A stretch of 64,000 nt of DNA from Tistlia consotensis USBA 355 (GTDB lineage Bacteria > Pseudomonadota > Alphaproteobacteria > Kiloniellales > DSM-21159). The stretch covers positions 179,140 through 243,139 of the forward strand of contig NZ_FWZX01000006.1 of NCBI RefSeq assembly GCF_900177295.1, given 5' to 3'. The position numbers and the translations under genes were made by a program. The notes beneath the pieces are model-generated. The model ran no database searches. It had not been told where the DNA came from and was given only the letters and a program-made list of their open reading frames with translations. Shown piece by piece: positions 1 through 9,336 of the stretch (positions are counted from its first letter, which is position 1; every line of letters begins with the position of its first letter).

Positions 1-741
1 CCAGTCGGCGAGCTGGGCCTTCAGGTCGGTCATGCCGGAGGCCATGTCGGCCTTCTCGCTGCGCTCGTGCGCCAGCGCCATCTCGGTCTCGCTGAGCATG
101 CGGCCGAGGCGGTGGTGCGCCTCCTCGACCTCGGCCCGCTGGTTCTCGGTCGCGGTCAGCGCCGACTGCAGGCTGTGGATGCGGTCCTTGAGCGAGCCGT
201 TGCGCCGCGCGACGTCCTTCAGGTCGACCTCCAGCGCGCCGAGCTGGCCGCGCAGCTCGTCCTGGGCGACGACCATCCGGGCCTTCATCTCGGCGGTCTG
301 GTCGGACCGCTCGGCACGCTGGTCCGCCGCCTCGGGCACGCCCTCGCTGGCGAGCTGCGACAGCAGGCGCTGCTGGGTCGCCTCCAGCTCGCGGGTGATC
401 GAGGCGAAGTGGCGCTGGTAGCGGTCGACCTCGGCCAGCAGGTCGCCATAGGCGGCCTGGGAGCGCGCGATCTCGTGCTCGCGGTCGGCGAGCTGATGGC
501 GCTGCTCGATGAAGCCGACGGAGGCATAGGCCGCCCAGCCCGCACCGATCGCGAGCAGCAGACAGGCGGCCTTCTGGAAGCGGGGCGTCAGGCGCAGGCA
601 GCGCACCCGGTCGCTGCTGCGCAGCAGAATCTCGCGATGGACGAAGAGGCGGTCGAAGCGCGCCTTGATGCCCTGAAGAACCCGGGAAAATGGAGCTGTG
701 CCGCGCGTATCCCCCAGGCGTGCCGGTTCAGCCTTCTTCAC
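1..741 (-). CDS. M23-type peptidoglycan peptidase, N-terminal part (cut by window edge)
   Basis: The frame opens with GTG at 741 behind a good ribosome site (GGGAGGAG, about 8 nt upstream) and runs off the left edge without a stop, so about 247 residues are visible. The protein has a short basic cytoplasmic N-terminus containing [18 protein letters not shown], one membrane helix (roughly residues 53-72), then a long charged heptad-rich coiled coil. This layout matches the N-terminal half of alphaproteobacterial membrane-anchored M23 (LytM/NlpD-like) metallopeptidases that cut peptidoglycan cross-links in the periplasm. The catalytic zinc domain would lie outside the window, so the peptidase assignment rests on the N-terminal pattern only. 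It is divergent from cysD. Confidence 0.6.
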   Translation of the reverse strand, partial: MKKAEPARLGDTRGTAPFSRVLQGIKARFDRLFVHREILLRSSDRVRCLRLTPRFQKAACLLLAIGAGWAAYASVGFIEQRHQLADREHEIARSQAAYGDLLAEVDRYQRHFASITRELEATQQRLLSQLASEGVPEAADQRAERSDQTAEMKARMVVAQDELRGQLGALEVDLKDVARRNGSLKDRIHSLQSALTATENQRAEVEEAHHRLGRMLSETEMALAHERSEKADMASGMTDLKAQLADW

Positions 742-1174
742 CCCTCGCTCCTCCCTGTCGCACCCTCGACGGGCCCGTGCCATACCCGTCGTTCCGGCCC
801 AACGGCTTGTGCCCCGCGCGCCGGTCCCTCCTGGGCCTGTTCTGGCCTGCTGCTTTTGCGCCGGACCTGCCCCAGTCCGGTCGGCGCCGTAGTTTGTCGC
901 AAGCGGCCCCGAGAGTCCAACAAGAGTCGGCCGACGGCCGTCGCGACGCCCTCTTCGGGCGGGCAGGATCCGGGCCGGACGGGCTTCCGACGGCGCGCCG
1001 GGGCGGCGCTCGCGCGGCCGGCAGGCGATCCGCGACCCGCGACCGGCCTGCAAGCTTCTGCTTTTTCTGGGCGGGGCGAGGTCTGTATAAGCAGCCGACG
1101 ATGTCGGCCGACGGCCCCGTCTCCTTCCGGGGCGGCGCCCCGGCCAGCCGCGAAACCGGTATGGACCTGGCGCC
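742..1174. other. Intergenic region between the peptidase gene and cysD
   Basis: There is no convincing gene in these 433 bases, which separate two divergent genes and should hold both promoters. A 14-base direct repeat, GTCGGCCGACGGCC, occurs at 926-939 and 1103-1116; each copy contains the 10-base palindrome GTCGGCCGAC. A -10-like TATAAG lies at 1086-1091, just before the second copy, with no good -35. The paired palindromes could be an operator for the cys genes, but this is inference. I see no known sulfur riboswitch. Confidence 0.4.
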
Positions 1175-2080
1175 ATGGCTTCCCTGTCCGATCACCTGCA
1201 CGCCCTGGAATCGGAATCGATCGAGATCCTGCGCGAGACGGCGGCGAGCTTCGCGCGCCCGGTCATGCTCTACTCGATCGGCAAGGATTCCTCGGTGCTG
1301 CTGCACCTCGCGCTCAAGGCCTTCTGGCCGGCCAAGCCGCCCTTCCCGCTGCTGCACGTCGACACGACCTGGAAGTTCCGCGACATGATCGCCTTCCGCG
1401 ACCGGGTCGCCGCCGAGCAGGGCCTGGAGCTGATCGTCCACACCAACCGGGAGGGCGTCGCCCAGGGCATCAACCCGATCGACCATCCCTCCGACCACTA
1501 CACCCACGTCATGAAGACCCTGGCGCTGCGCCAGGCGCTGACCCAGTGCGGCTTCGACGCGGCGATCGGCGGCGCGCGCCGCGACGAGGAGCGCAGCCGC
1601 GCCAAGGAGCGGGTCTTCTCGCACCGCACCGCCGAGCACGCCTGGGAGCCCAAGGCCCAGCGCCCGGAGCTCTGGCGCCTCTACAACACCCGCCTGGCCA
1701 AGGGCGAGAGCTTCCGCGTCTTCCCGCTGTCGAACTGGACCGAGGGCGACGTCTGGGCCTACATCCAGGCCGAGGGCATCGAGCTGGTGCCGCTCTACTT
1801 CGCGGCGCCCCGGCCGGTGGTGCGCCGCGGCGGCCAGCTGATCATGGTCGACGACGAGCGGCTGCGCCTGCAGCCCGGCGAGACGGTCGAGCAGGCCTGG
1901 GTGCGCTTCCGCACGCTCGGCTGCTATCCCCTGACCGCCGCCTCGGAATCGCGTGCCCGAACCCTCGACGAGGTGGTCGCGGAGACCCTGTCGTCGAAGC
2001 AGTCCGAGCGCGTCGGCCGGCTGATCGACCACGACCAGGCCTCCTCGATGGAGCGCAAGAAGCGGGAGGGCTATTTCTAG
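1175..2080 (+). CDS. cysD: Sulfate adenylyltransferase subunit 2 (CysD)
   Basis: Small subunit of ATP sulfurylase, which makes adenosine 5'-phosphosulfate from ATP and sulfate in the cytoplasm, the first step of assimilatory sulfate activation. The 301-residue length is normal for CysD. The PP-loop motif [13 protein letters not shown] sits near residues 31-43, followed by [13 protein letters not shown] and the C-terminal [12 protein letters not shown] ending typical of CysD/NodP. The stop codon overlaps the GTG start of cysNC by one base, so the two are translationally coupled subunits of one enzyme. The ribosome site ahead of ATG 1175 is weak, but conservation starts at once. Confidence 0.96.
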   Translation: MASLSDHLHALESESIEILRETAASFARPVMLYSIGKDSSVLLHLALKAFWPAKPPFPLLHVDTTWKFRDMIAFRDRVAAEQGLELIVHTNREGVAQGINPIDHPSDHYTHVMKTLALRQALTQCGFDAAIGGARRDEERSRAKERVFSHRTAEHAWEPKAQRPELWRLYNTRLAKGESFRVFPLSNWTEGDVWAYIQAEGIELVPLYFAAPRPVVRRGGQLIMVDDERLRLQPGETVEQAWVRFRTLGCYPLTAASESRARTLDEVVAETLSSKQSERVGRLIDHDQASSMERKKREGYF

Positions 2081-3963
2081 TGGCCGACACGGCGAGCATG
2101 CCGGCCGCGACGGCGGTCGCGGCGGCGGAACAGAAGAGCCTGCTGCGCTTCCTGACCTGCGGCAGCGTCGACGACGGCAAGTCGACGCTGATCGGCCGGC
2201 TGCTGTTCGATTCCGGCTCGGTGTTCGACGACCAGATGGCGGCAGTCGCGCGCGATTCCCGGAAGTTCGGCACGACCGGCGAGGAGCCGGACCTGGCGCT
2301 GCTGCTCGACGGCCTGGAGGCCGAGCGCGAGCAGGGCATCACGATCGACGTCGCCTACCGCTATTTCTCGACCGCCCGGCGCAAGTTCATCGTCGCCGAC
2401 GCGCCCGGCCATGCGCAGTACACGCGCAACATGGCGGTGGCGGCCTCGGTCTCGGATCTCGCCGTGCTGGTCGTCGACGCGCGCAAGGGCGTCTCGGAGC
2501 AGACCCGGCGGCACCTGACCGTGGCCCGGCTGCTGGGCGTTCGCCACGCCGTGCTGGCGGTCAACAAGATCGACCTCGCGGACTACAGCCAGGCGCGCTT
2601 CCGAGAGATCGAGGCCGACCTGCGGCGCCTCGCCGAGGCCTTCGAGACCTGCCGGGCGATCCCGCTGTCGGCCCGCTACGGCGACAACGTCGCCCTGCCG
2701 AGCGAGCGCCTGGCCTGGTTCGACGGCCCGACCCTGCTGGAGCTGCTGGAGACCGTCGAGGCCGGCCACGACGAGGGCGACCGGCCGTTCCGGCTCCAGG
2801 TCCAGCTCGTCTGCCGCCCGGATTCCGCCTTCCGCGGCTACCAGGGCACGGTCGCCAGCGGGCGGATCGCCCCGGGCGACCCGGTGGTCGCGGCGCTGTC
2901 CGGCCAGACGACACGGATCGCACGCATCGCCGATCGCGACGGCGACCGCGAGGGCGCGCAGGCCGGCGACGCCGTGACCCTGACCCTGGCCGACGAGATC
3001 GACATCAGCCGCGGCGACGTGCTGGCCGAGGCCGCCAACCGGCCCGAGGTCTCCGACCAGTTCGCCGCCCACCTGGTCTGGATGGGCGACGAGCCCCTGC
3101 TGCCGGGGCGGGAATACCTGGTGAAGTGCGGCACGCGCATCCTGCCGGCCTCGGTCACCGAGATCTCGCACCGCCTGGACGTGGCCAGCGGCGAGCGCCT
3201 GGCGGCCAAGAAGCTGGACCTCAACGACATCGGCTTCGCCAAGCTGGCGCTGTCCCAGCCGATCGCCTTCGAGCCCTATGCCGTCAACCGGCGCATGGGC
3301 GCATTCCTGCTGATCGACCGCTTCAGCAACGCCACGCTGGCCGCCGGGGTGATCGAGCACGGCCTGCGCCGGGCGACCAACATCCACTGGCAGTCGGTCG
3401 ACGTCGACAAGGCCGCCCGCGCCGCCGCCAAGCACCAGCGGCCGGGCGTGCTGTGGTTCACGGGGCTGTCCGGCTCGGGCAAGTCGACGATCGCCAACCT
3501 GGTCGAGAAGAAGCTGCACGCCGAGGGCCGCCACACCTACCTGCTGGACGGCGACAACGTGCGCCACGGCCTCAACCGCGACCTCGGCTTCACCGACGCC
3601 GACCGTGTCGAGAACATCCGCCGCGTCGCCGAGGTCGCACGCCTGATGGCCGACGCCGGGCTGATCGTGCTGGTCTCGTTCATCTCGCCCTTCCGGGCCG
3701 AGCGGCGCATGGCGCGCGAGCTGATGGGCGAGGACTTCCTCGAGGTCTGGGTCGACACGCCGCTGGAAATCTGCCGGCAGCGCGACCCCAAGGGTCTCTA
3801 CAAGAAGGCCTTCGCCGGGCAGCTGTCCAACTTCACCGGCGTCGACAGCCCCTACGAGCCTCCGGAGACGGCCGAGCTGCACGTCGAGACCGCGCGACAG
3901 TCGGCCGAAGCCGCGGCCGACGCCATCGTCGAGTACCTGCGGGCGCGCGACGCCGCCCGCTAG
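2080..3963 (+). CDS. cysNC: Bifunctional sulfate adenylyltransferase subunit 1 / adenylylsulfate kinase (CysNC)
   Basis: A 627-residue fusion. The N-terminal CysN GTPase drives ATP sulfurylase and carries the G1 loop GSVDDGKST (near residues 28-36), G3 [12 protein letters not shown] and G4 NKID. The C-terminal part is APS kinase (CysC) with its own P-loop GLSGSGKST at residues 462-470; it phosphorylates APS to PAPS. I chose GTG 2080 because GGGAGGG lies 9 nt upstream and the start overlaps the cysD stop; an ATG at 2098 in the same frame is the alternative. The fusion is common in alphaproteobacteria, where nodulation paralogues are called NodQ. No nod genes are nearby, so a housekeeping role is most likely. 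Confidence 0.95.
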   Translation: MADTASMPAATAVAAAEQKSLLRFLTCGSVDDGKSTLIGRLLFDSGSVFDDQMAAVARDSRKFGTTGEEPDLALLLDGLEAEREQGITIDVAYRYFSTARRKFIVADAPGHAQYTRNMAVAASVSDLAVLVVDARKGVSEQTRRHLTVARLLGVRHAVLAVNKIDLADYSQARFREIEADLRRLAEAFETCRAIPLSARYGDNVALPSERLAWFDGPTLLELLETVEAGHDEGDRPFRLQVQLVCRPDSAFRGYQGTVASGRIAPGDPVVAALSGQTTRIARIADRDGDREGAQAGDAVTLTLADEIDISRGDVLAEAANRPEVSDQFAAHLVWMGDEPLLPGREYLVKCGTRILPASVTEISHRLDVASGERLAAKKLDLNDIGFAKLALSQPIAFEPYAVNRRMGAFLLIDRFSNATLAAGVIEHGLRRATNIHWQSVDVDKAARAAAKHQRPGVLWFTGLSGSGKSTIANLVEKKLHAEGRHTYLLDGDNVRHGLNRDLGFTDADRVENIRRVAEVARLMADAGLIVLVSFISPFRAERRMARELMGEDFLEVWVDTPLEICRQRDPKGLYKKAFAGQLSNFTGVDSPYEPPETAELHVETARQSAEAAADAIVEYLRARDAAR

Positions 3964-4533
3964 ACGCCGCGCCGCCGGCCGGCACTCTTCGCTGTTTCGG
4001 AAGGATCGGGTTCGGTCAGGATCGGGGCACCGCGCGGCAGCCCCGGGGGCACCCGCTGGGGCCCACCGGCCGGCACGCAATCCGGTGGGCCCCTTGGGTG
4101 CGCCTGCGCCGCGTTGGGGGGCGCTGCACAGGCCTCGCAAACTCTTCGTCCCCTGATCCGGCGCGCTGCGCTCGCCTGCTGCTGCGCGGCCGGTTCGCCG
4201 TGCGGCCGGACGCTCGGTCTCTCTGTCCGAGCAGCGTACACGCCCCCCGAACGCCCGGCCTGCACGACCACGACGAATGCTGCCACAGCGGACAGTGTTC
4301 GTCGAGTCTTTATTTGAGATTGAACCCCCTATTGGCTGCGCGATCTCAGAAATATTCCAGTCTATTCTTGTCACCAAAAAGGCTTCTAAATGACCGTTAC
4401 TTGTCTCGATCATGGCGACAAGATGGCCCTTGTATCGTTTGAAACTCGATCTAGTTGCGCGATGGCGGACAGCCGCAGGTGCCGCGGGCCGACGATGCGG
4501 CCCGCGGTGTGCGGAGCGACGGTGACGAAGAGG
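3964..4533. other. Convergent intergenic region with an A+T-rich island
   Basis: About 570 bases between the ends of cysNC and ileS with no supported gene. The first third is G+C-rich and contains a long hairpin (4049-4101). From about 4300 to 4460 base composition changes sharply to A+T-rich, unlike anything else in the window except short promoter segments. A small inverted repeat CTTGTC/GACAAG lies at 4400-4422. Because both flanking genes end here, this island is not needed as their promoter; it could be a small RNA locus or a decayed insertion. Confidence 0.4.
4049..4101 (+). other. Long hairpin downstream of cysNC
   Basis: A perfect 12-bp stem (GGGGCCCACCGG at 4058-4069 with CCGGTGGGCCCC at 4082-4093) closes a 12-nt loop and is extended by GCACCC (4049-4054) pairing with GGGTGC (4096-4101) across a small internal bulge. 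It begins 86 nt after the cysNC stop. No U-run follows, so it is a transcript-end or mRNA-stabilising structure rather than a textbook terminator. Confidence 0.5.
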
Positions 4534-4555
4534 GGCGGCCCGGCGGCGGGCCGCC
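4534..4555 (-). terminator. Hairpin at the end of ileS
   Basis: A perfect 9-bp G+C stem (4534-4542 with 4547-4555) around a 4-nt loop starts 2 bases after the ileS stop. On the transcribed strand it is followed by CCTCTTCGTC, only weakly U-rich. Position and stability make it the likely transcript end of ileS. Confidence 0.55.
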
Positions 4556-4557
4556 GG

Positions 4558-7500
4558 TCAGGCGGCGGTCTTCTCGACCGAGACCTGGACGCCCTTGCCC
4601 TCGAGCTTGTGGGGCATGGTGAAGCCGGCGAGCGGTCCCTGGTTGAGCCTGAGCTCGACCGCCAGGGTCTCGCGGCAGACGTGCTCGCCGTGCTCGGCGA
4701 TCGCAGCGGCGACCTCCTCCGGCAGCTCGGCCGCGAGGCGGATCCGGTCGGTGACCGCGAGGCCGGCCTCCTTGCGGGTCTGCTGGACCAGGCGCACGAA
4801 GTCGCGCGCCCAGCCCTCGCGCTTGAGCTCCTCGTAGACCCGGGTGTCGAGCACGACGATGCCGTCGCCGCCGTCGAAGCCCTCGGAGTCGAGCCCCTCG
4901 CCGGCGACGACGCGCAGCGTGTAGTCCTCCGGATCGAGCTCGATGCCGGCGATCGCCACCTTGCCGCCGGCGGCCGGGGACCAGTCGCCGGAGCGCGAGG
5001 CCGCCATGACCTCCTTCATCTTGCCGCCGATGCGCCGGCCGATCTGCGGGTTGACCTTGAGCTCCTGCCGGCCCATCGCCGCCGGATCGGCCGAGAAGGC
5101 GACCTCCTTGACGTTGACCTCCTCGGCGATCACCGAGCGGTAGGGCTCCAGGCGCGCCGCCTCGGGATGGGCGACGGTCAGGCGCTTGAGCGGCAGGCGC
5201 GTGCGCAGGCTCTTGCCCTCGCGCAGCGCCATCACGGCAGCGCAGATCTCGCGCACCCGGTCCATCTCGGCGACCAGGGCGCGCTCGGCCGGCAGCGCCT
5301 CGGCATCGGGCCAGTCGGCGAGGTGCACCGAATCCGCGCCGGTCAGGTTGCGGTAGATGCGCTCCGTGAGGAAGGGCAGCAGCGGTGCCATCGCCCGGCA
5401 GAAGGTCGTCAGCACGGTATGGAGCGTGTCGTAGGCGTCGCGCTTGTCGGCCCCGTCGCCGCCCGCCGAGCCGGTGGCCTCTTCGCGCCAGAAGCGACCG
5501 CGCGAGCGCCGGATGTACCAGTTGTTGAGCGCGTCGATGTAGCCGGGCACGACGGCATAGGCGCCGGGCAGGTCGTTGACCTCCAGGCGGTCCTGCAGCT
5601 GCTCGACCAGCTCGCGGGTCTTGGCCAGGACATAGCGGTCGAGCACGCCCGTCTGGTCGGCCCGCTCCCGCGCCCTGTAGCCGTCGATGTTGGCGTAGAG
5701 CGTGAAGAAGTAATAGGCGTTCCAGATCGGGATGATCGCCTGGCGCAGCGCCTGGGCGATGCCGCGGCCGTCCTGGGGCATGGCGAGGTCGCCGCCGTGC
5801 ATCAGCGGCGAGGAGACCATGTACCAGCGCAGCGCGTCGGCGCCGTAGGTCTCGAAGACCTCGGTCGGGTCCGGATAGTTCTTGAGCCGCTTCGAGAGCT
5901 TCTGCTTGTTCTCGTCCAGCACGACGCCGTGGCAGACGCAGTTACGGAAGGGCGCGCGGTCGAACAGCGCCGTCGAGAGCACCATCAGGGTGTAGAACCA
6001 GCCGCGCGTCTGGGCGACGTACTCGACGATGAAGTCGGCCGGGAAGTTCGCCTCGAAACGCTCCTTGTTCTCGAAGGGATAGTGCAGCTGGGCGAAGGGC
6101 ATCGAGCCGGAATCGAACCAGACGTCCAGCACCTCGGTGACGCGCCGCATGGTCGACTTGCCGGTCGGGTCGTCCGGGTTCGGCCGGGTCAGCTCGTCGA
6201 TCATCGGCCGGTGCAGGTCGGTCGGCCGGACGCCGAAATCGCGCTCGATCTCGTCCAGGCTGCCGTAGACGTCGATCCGCGGATAGCGCGGATCGTCGCT
6301 CTTCCAGACCGGGATCGGGCAGCCCCAGAAGCGGTTGCGGCTGACGTTCCAGTCGCGCGCGTTCTCCAGCCAGTTGCCGAACAGGCCGTCGCGCACGTGC
6401 GCCGGCGTCCAGACGATCTCCTTGTTGAGCTCGACCATGCGGTCGCGGAAGGCCGTGACCGTCACGTACCAGGCGTGGATCGCCTTGTAGATCAGCGGCG
6501 TGTCCGTGCGCCAGCAGTGCGGGTAGTTGTGCAGGTAGGTCTCGTGCCGCAGCACCACGCCGCGCGCCTTGAGGTCGCGGATGACGTCCTTGTTGGCCTC
6601 GATGACGTTCAGGCCCTGGTAGTCCGGCACCTCGGCGGTGAAGTTGCCGGCCTCGTCGACCGGCACGACCAGCGGGATGTCGTGGGCGCGGGCGAGGTCC
6701 AGGTCGTCCTCGCCGAAGCCCGGCGCGATGTGCACGCAGCCGGTGCCCTCGGTGACCTCGACGAAGTCGGCGGCCAGCACGACGAAGGCGTTGGGCGTGT
6801 CCTTGAAGTAGGGGAACAGCGGCTCGTAGCGCCGGCCGGCCAGTTCACTGCCCTTGACCGTCGCGACCTGCGTCCAGTCGCCCAGCTCCTTGGCATAGCG
6901 CTCCAGCGCCGCGGCGCCCAGGATCAGCCGCTCGCCGTCCTTCTCGACAATGGCGTAGTCGAGCTCGGGACCGACCGCCAGGGCCAGGTTCGACGGCAGG
7001 GTCCAGGGCGTCGTCGTCCAGGCCAGGAGCCGCGTCGGCACCGTCTCGCCAGCCGCCGGCTCCAGCAGGAAGCCGACGGTCAGCGCCGGGTCCTGGCGCT
7101 CGCGGTAGGAGTTGTCGAGCCGGGTCTCGGAGATCGACAGCGGCGTCTGCACGGCCCAGCTGTAGGGCACGACGCGGTAGCCCTCGTAGACCCAGCCCTT
7201 GTCGTAGAGCTGCTTGAAGCCCCAGATCACGCTCTCCATGAAGGAGAGGTTCATGGTCTTGTAGTCGTTCTCGAAGTCGACCCAGCGGCCCTCGCGGGTG
7301 ACGTAGTCGCGCCACTCCTCGGTGAAGCGCATGACCGAGACGCGGCAGTGCGCGTTGAACTCGGCGATGCCGTACTTGAGGATCTCCTGGCGCCCGGAGA
7401 TGCCGAGCTCCTTCTCGCTGGTCAGCTCGGCCGGCAGGCCGTGGCAGTCCCAGCCGAAGCGGCGCTCGACGCGCCGGCCGCGCATGGTGCGGTAGCGCGG

Positions 7501-7743
7501 CACGATGTCCTTGACGAAGCCGGTGACCAAGTGGCCGTAGTGCGGCAGCCCGTTGGCGAAGGGCGGTCCGTCATAGAAGACGAACTCGTTGCTGGCGCCG
7601 TCGACCTTGGCCGGGCGCTCCTCGACCGAGCGCTCGAAGATCCTCTCCTGCTCCCAGTAGGCCAGGATCTCCGTCTCGATCGCCGGGAAGCTGGGGCTGG
7701 ACTCGACTTCGGGATAGGGCGGGGCAGCGCCGTCGTCGCGCAT
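4558..7743 (-). CDS. ileS: Isoleucyl-tRNA synthetase, eukaryote-like type 2
   Basis: Class I synthetase charging tRNA-Ile. At 1061 residues it is clearly longer than the 938-residue E. coli enzyme. Motifs are the type 2 (eukaryote-like) versions: HIGH appears as PHYGH in DGPPFANGLPHYGHLVTG, KMSKS as KLSKR in KQKLSKRLKNYPDP, and WDCHGLPAE is intact. The editing region and C-terminal anticodon-binding extension are present. I took ATG 7743 (MRDDGAAPPYPE) because the 48-residue extension to an upstream start is arginine-rich low-complexity sequence and conservation begins at PSFPAIETEILAYW. It is divergent from a tRNA-Ile gene 182 bases away. Type 2 enzymes as a class are associated with low mupirocin sensitivity. 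Confidence 0.95.
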   Translation of the reverse strand: MRDDGAAPPYPEVESSPSFPAIETEILAYWEQERIFERSVEERPAKVDGASNEFVFYDGPPFANGLPHYGHLVTGFVKDIVPRYRTMRGRRVERRFGWDCHGLPAELTSEKELGISGRQEILKYGIAEFNAHCRVSVMRFTEEWRDYVTREGRWVDFENDYKTMNLSFMESVIWGFKQLYDKGWVYEGYRVVPYSWAVQTPLSISETRLDNSYRERQDPALTVGFLLEPAAGETVPTRLLAWTTTPWTLPSNLALAVGPELDYAIVEKDGERLILGAAALERYAKELGDWTQVATVKGSELAGRRYEPLFPYFKDTPNAFVVLAADFVEVTEGTGCVHIAPGFGEDDLDLARAHDIPLVVPVDEAGNFTAEVPDYQGLNVIEANKDVIRDLKARGVVLRHETYLHNYPHCWRTDTPLIYKAIHAWYVTVTAFRDRMVELNKEIVWTPAHVRDGLFGNWLENARDWNVSRNRFWGCPIPVWKSDDPRYPRIDVYGSLDEIERDFGVRPTDLHRPMIDELTRPNPDDPTGKSTMRRVTEVLDVWFDSGSMPFAQLHYPFENKERFEANFPADFIVEYVAQTRGWFYTLMVLSTALFDRAPFRNCVCHGVVLDENKQKLSKRLKNYPDPTEVFETYGADALRWYMVSSPLMHGGDLAMPQDGRGIAQALRQAIIPIWNAYYFFTLYANIDGYRARERADQTGVLDRYVLAKTRELVEQLQDRLEVNDLPGAYAVVPGYIDALNNWYIRRSRGRFWREEATGSAGGDGADKRDAYDTLHTVLTTFCRAMAPLLPFLTERIYRNLTGADSVHLADWPDAEALPAERALVAEMDRVREICAAVMALREGKSLRTRLPLKRLTVAHPEAARLEPYRSVIAEEVNVKEVAFSADPAAMGRQELKVNPQIGRRIGGKMKEVMAASRSGDWSPAAGGKVAIAGIELDPEDYTLRVVAGEGLDSEGFDGGDGIVVLDTRVYEELKREGWARDFVRLVQQTRKEAGLAVTDRIRLAAELPEEVAAAIAEHGEHVCRETLAVELRLNQGPLAGFTMPHKLEGKGVQVSVEKTAA

Positions 7744-7880
7744 CGCTCGGGCTCGTCTCGCTGGATGGTTCTTGCCTGGACGGCGAGACATAGGGGCCTC
7801 GCCGGGCCTTGTCCAGCGCAGCGCGCCCGGCCGCTGCGCCGGCGTACCGGCCGCGGCCCGGCGGATCCGACGCGCGAGGC

Positions 7881-7911
7881 TTGACAAGCGCGGGGCCGAA
7901 CCGCTTATAAA
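7881..7911 (+). promoter_or_regulatory. Strong sigma-70-type promoter of tRNA-Ile
   Basis: A perfect -35 box TTGACA at 7881-7886 is followed after 17-18 bases by CTTATAAA (-10 TTATAA at 7905-7910). The tRNA starts at 7926, about 9 bases beyond the expected start of transcription. Confidence 0.8.
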
Positions 7912-7925
7912 GCGCTCCCTCGCGG

Positions 7926-8002
7926 GGGCCCGTAGCTCAGTTGGTTAGAGCGCTCGCCTGATAAGCGGGAGGTCGGTAGTTCAAGTCTACCCGGGCCCAC
8001 CA
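7926..8002 (+). tRNA. tRNA-Ile (anticodon GAU)
   Basis: Full cloverleaf of 77 nt including an encoded CCA. The acceptor stem GGGCCCG (7926-7932) pairs with CGGGCCC (7992-7998). The anticodon loop CTGATAA carries GAT at 7960-7962, reading AUC/AUU codons, and the T-arm loop is TTCAAGT. This isoleucine tRNA usually sits in rRNA operon spacers; here it stands alone beside its synthetase gene with its own promoter. Confidence 0.97.
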
Positions 8003-8038
8003 TTTCCTCCGCGTCGTTCCACGGAAATCCGAGACCGG

Positions 8039-8062
8039 ACCGTCGCTTCCGCACCCGACGGT
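8039..8062 (+). terminator. Possible terminator of tRNA-Ile
   Basis: A 7-bp stem (ACCGTCG 8039-8045 with CGACGGT 8056-8062) lies 37 nt after the tRNA and is followed by a moderately T-containing stretch. No long U-run, so only suggestive. Confidence 0.35.
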
Positions 8063-8241
8063 TGCCGAATTTCCCCAAGCATCGGGTTTGCCTCGGTTTT
8101 CCGCGGCTATTAACCAACCGTTCAGCAACAAGATCCGATAAAATTGCATAAATGACACCACCGACGGCCTCGCCGGGGGACCGTCAGGCTGTCCGACGGA
8201 CGGCGCTGGCGGGAGCAGCGAGGCGGAGCGAGAGGGGCGGC

Positions 8242-9303
8242 ATGCGGCGGGCGATCATCCTGTTCGGCATCCTGGCGGATCTGGCGGTGTCGTCGGTCGG
8301 CGTCGCGCCGGCCCAGACCCGGAGCCCGGACCCGCTCCAGGATCAGCCGGCGCTCGAAAGCCCGACGCTCGCCCGGATCAGGCACGACGGCCTGCTGCGC
8401 TGCGGCGTCATCCGTGTCGGCCCGGGCGTCTCGGAAACCGACGAGCGGGGCGTCTGGCGGGGCTTCTTTCCAGACTACTGCCGTGTTCTCGCCGCCGCGG
8501 TGCTCGGCGATGCCGATGCGGTCGAGTTCGTCGAGGTCACCCAGACCGTGCGCTTCAAGGCGCTCAACGACGGCGCCTTCGACGTCCTGATGGGCAACAC
8601 GACCTGGACGGCCTCGCGCGACACCAAGCTCGGCCTCGCCTTCACCCAGCCGATCTACTACGACGGCCAGGGCTTCATGGCGAACCGGGCGCTCGGCGCC
8701 GCCCGGCTCGCCGACGTCCACCACGCGACGGTCTGCGTCAACCGCAACACCACGACGATCCGCAATCTCGAGGAACTGATCGCCTCGCGCCACCTGGATC
8801 TGAAGGTCCGCGGCTTCGATTCAGGCGAGATGGCCTACGATTCCTTCTTCGCGCACGACTGCGACATCCTGACCACCGACCGCATCGCGCTGACCACGGT
8901 CCGCCTCAGCCGCTCGCCCGACCCGGACGACTACGTGCTGTTCCCCGACATGGTGTCGAAGGAGCCGCTCAGCCCGACCCTGCGCAACGACGACGAGGAC
9001 TGGTTCGACGTCGTCCAGTGGTCGGTCTTCGCGACCCTGCTGGCCGAGGAGCACGGCATCCGCTCCGACAATCTGGACAGCTTTCTCGACAGCAACGATC
9101 CCGAGGTGCGCCGGCTGCTCGGGCTCGATCCCGGCATCGGCGCCGATCTGGGCCTGGACGAGGACTGGGCCCGGCGGATCGTCGCCCAGGTCGGCAACTA
9201 CGCGGAGATCTTCAACCGGAACCTGTCGCCGCTCGGGCTCGACAGGGGCCTCAACGCGCTGTGGCGCGACGGCGGGCTGCTCTACGCTCCGCCGCTGCGC
9301 TAG
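8242..9303 (+). CDS. AapJ-like periplasmic amino-acid-binding protein (probable sensor partner)
   Basis: A 353-residue protein of the family 3 solute-binding type resembling the general L-amino-acid-binding protein AapJ, with conserved stretches LLRCGVIRVGPG, NTTWTASRDTKLGLAFT and YYDGQGFMA. ATG 8242 follows AGAGGGG and gives a clear secretion signal (roughly residues 1-25, ending AVSSVGVAPAQT); an upstream in-frame ATG would bury that signal. No permease or ATPase gene is adjacent. Instead a membrane sensor kinase starts 33 bases downstream on the same strand. I infer that it presents an amino acid or related ligand to that kinase rather than to a transporter. Loose transport function with a distant permease cannot be excluded. 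Confidence 0.8.
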   Translation: MRRAIILFGILADLAVSSVGVAPAQTRSPDPLQDQPALESPTLARIRHDGLLRCGVIRVGPGVSETDERGVWRGFFPDYCRVLAAAVLGDADAVEFVEVTQTVRFKALNDGAFDVLMGNTTWTASRDTKLGLAFTQPIYYDGQGFMANRALGAARLADVHHATVCVNRNTTTIRNLEELIASRHLDLKVRGFDSGEMAYDSFFAHDCDILTTDRIALTTVRLSRSPDPDDYVLFPDMVSKEPLSPTLRNDDEDWFDVVQWSVFATLLAEEHGIRSDNLDSFLDSNDPEVRRLLGLDPGIGADLGLDEDWARRIVAQVGNYAEIFNRNLSPLGLDRGLNALWRDGGLLYAPPLR

Positions 9304-9336
9304 AAAGCCGATCGGTCAAGGCCGGAGAACCTGGGC

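Noticed and set aside
742..1174. Sulfur or SAM riboswitch ahead of cysD
   Set aside because: No conserved riboswitch core could be recognised in the gap.
1175..3963. Nodulation sulfation genes nodPQ
   Set aside because: The sequence alone cannot separate NodPQ from CysD-CysNC, and no nod or symbiosis genes are nearby.
67..7884. Very long open frames opposite or across cysNC and ileS (for example 67-3963 in its first half, 2077-4413 minus, 4390-7884 plus)
   Set aside because: High G+C removes stop codons from shadow frames; the translations are low-complexity and not conserved, while the overlapping frames are known enzymes.
7905..8161. Antisense open frames over the tRNA (reading GPGRLELPTSRLSG and RVDLNYRPPAYQAS)
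   Set aside because: These are well-known false translations produced by reading tRNA genes backwards.
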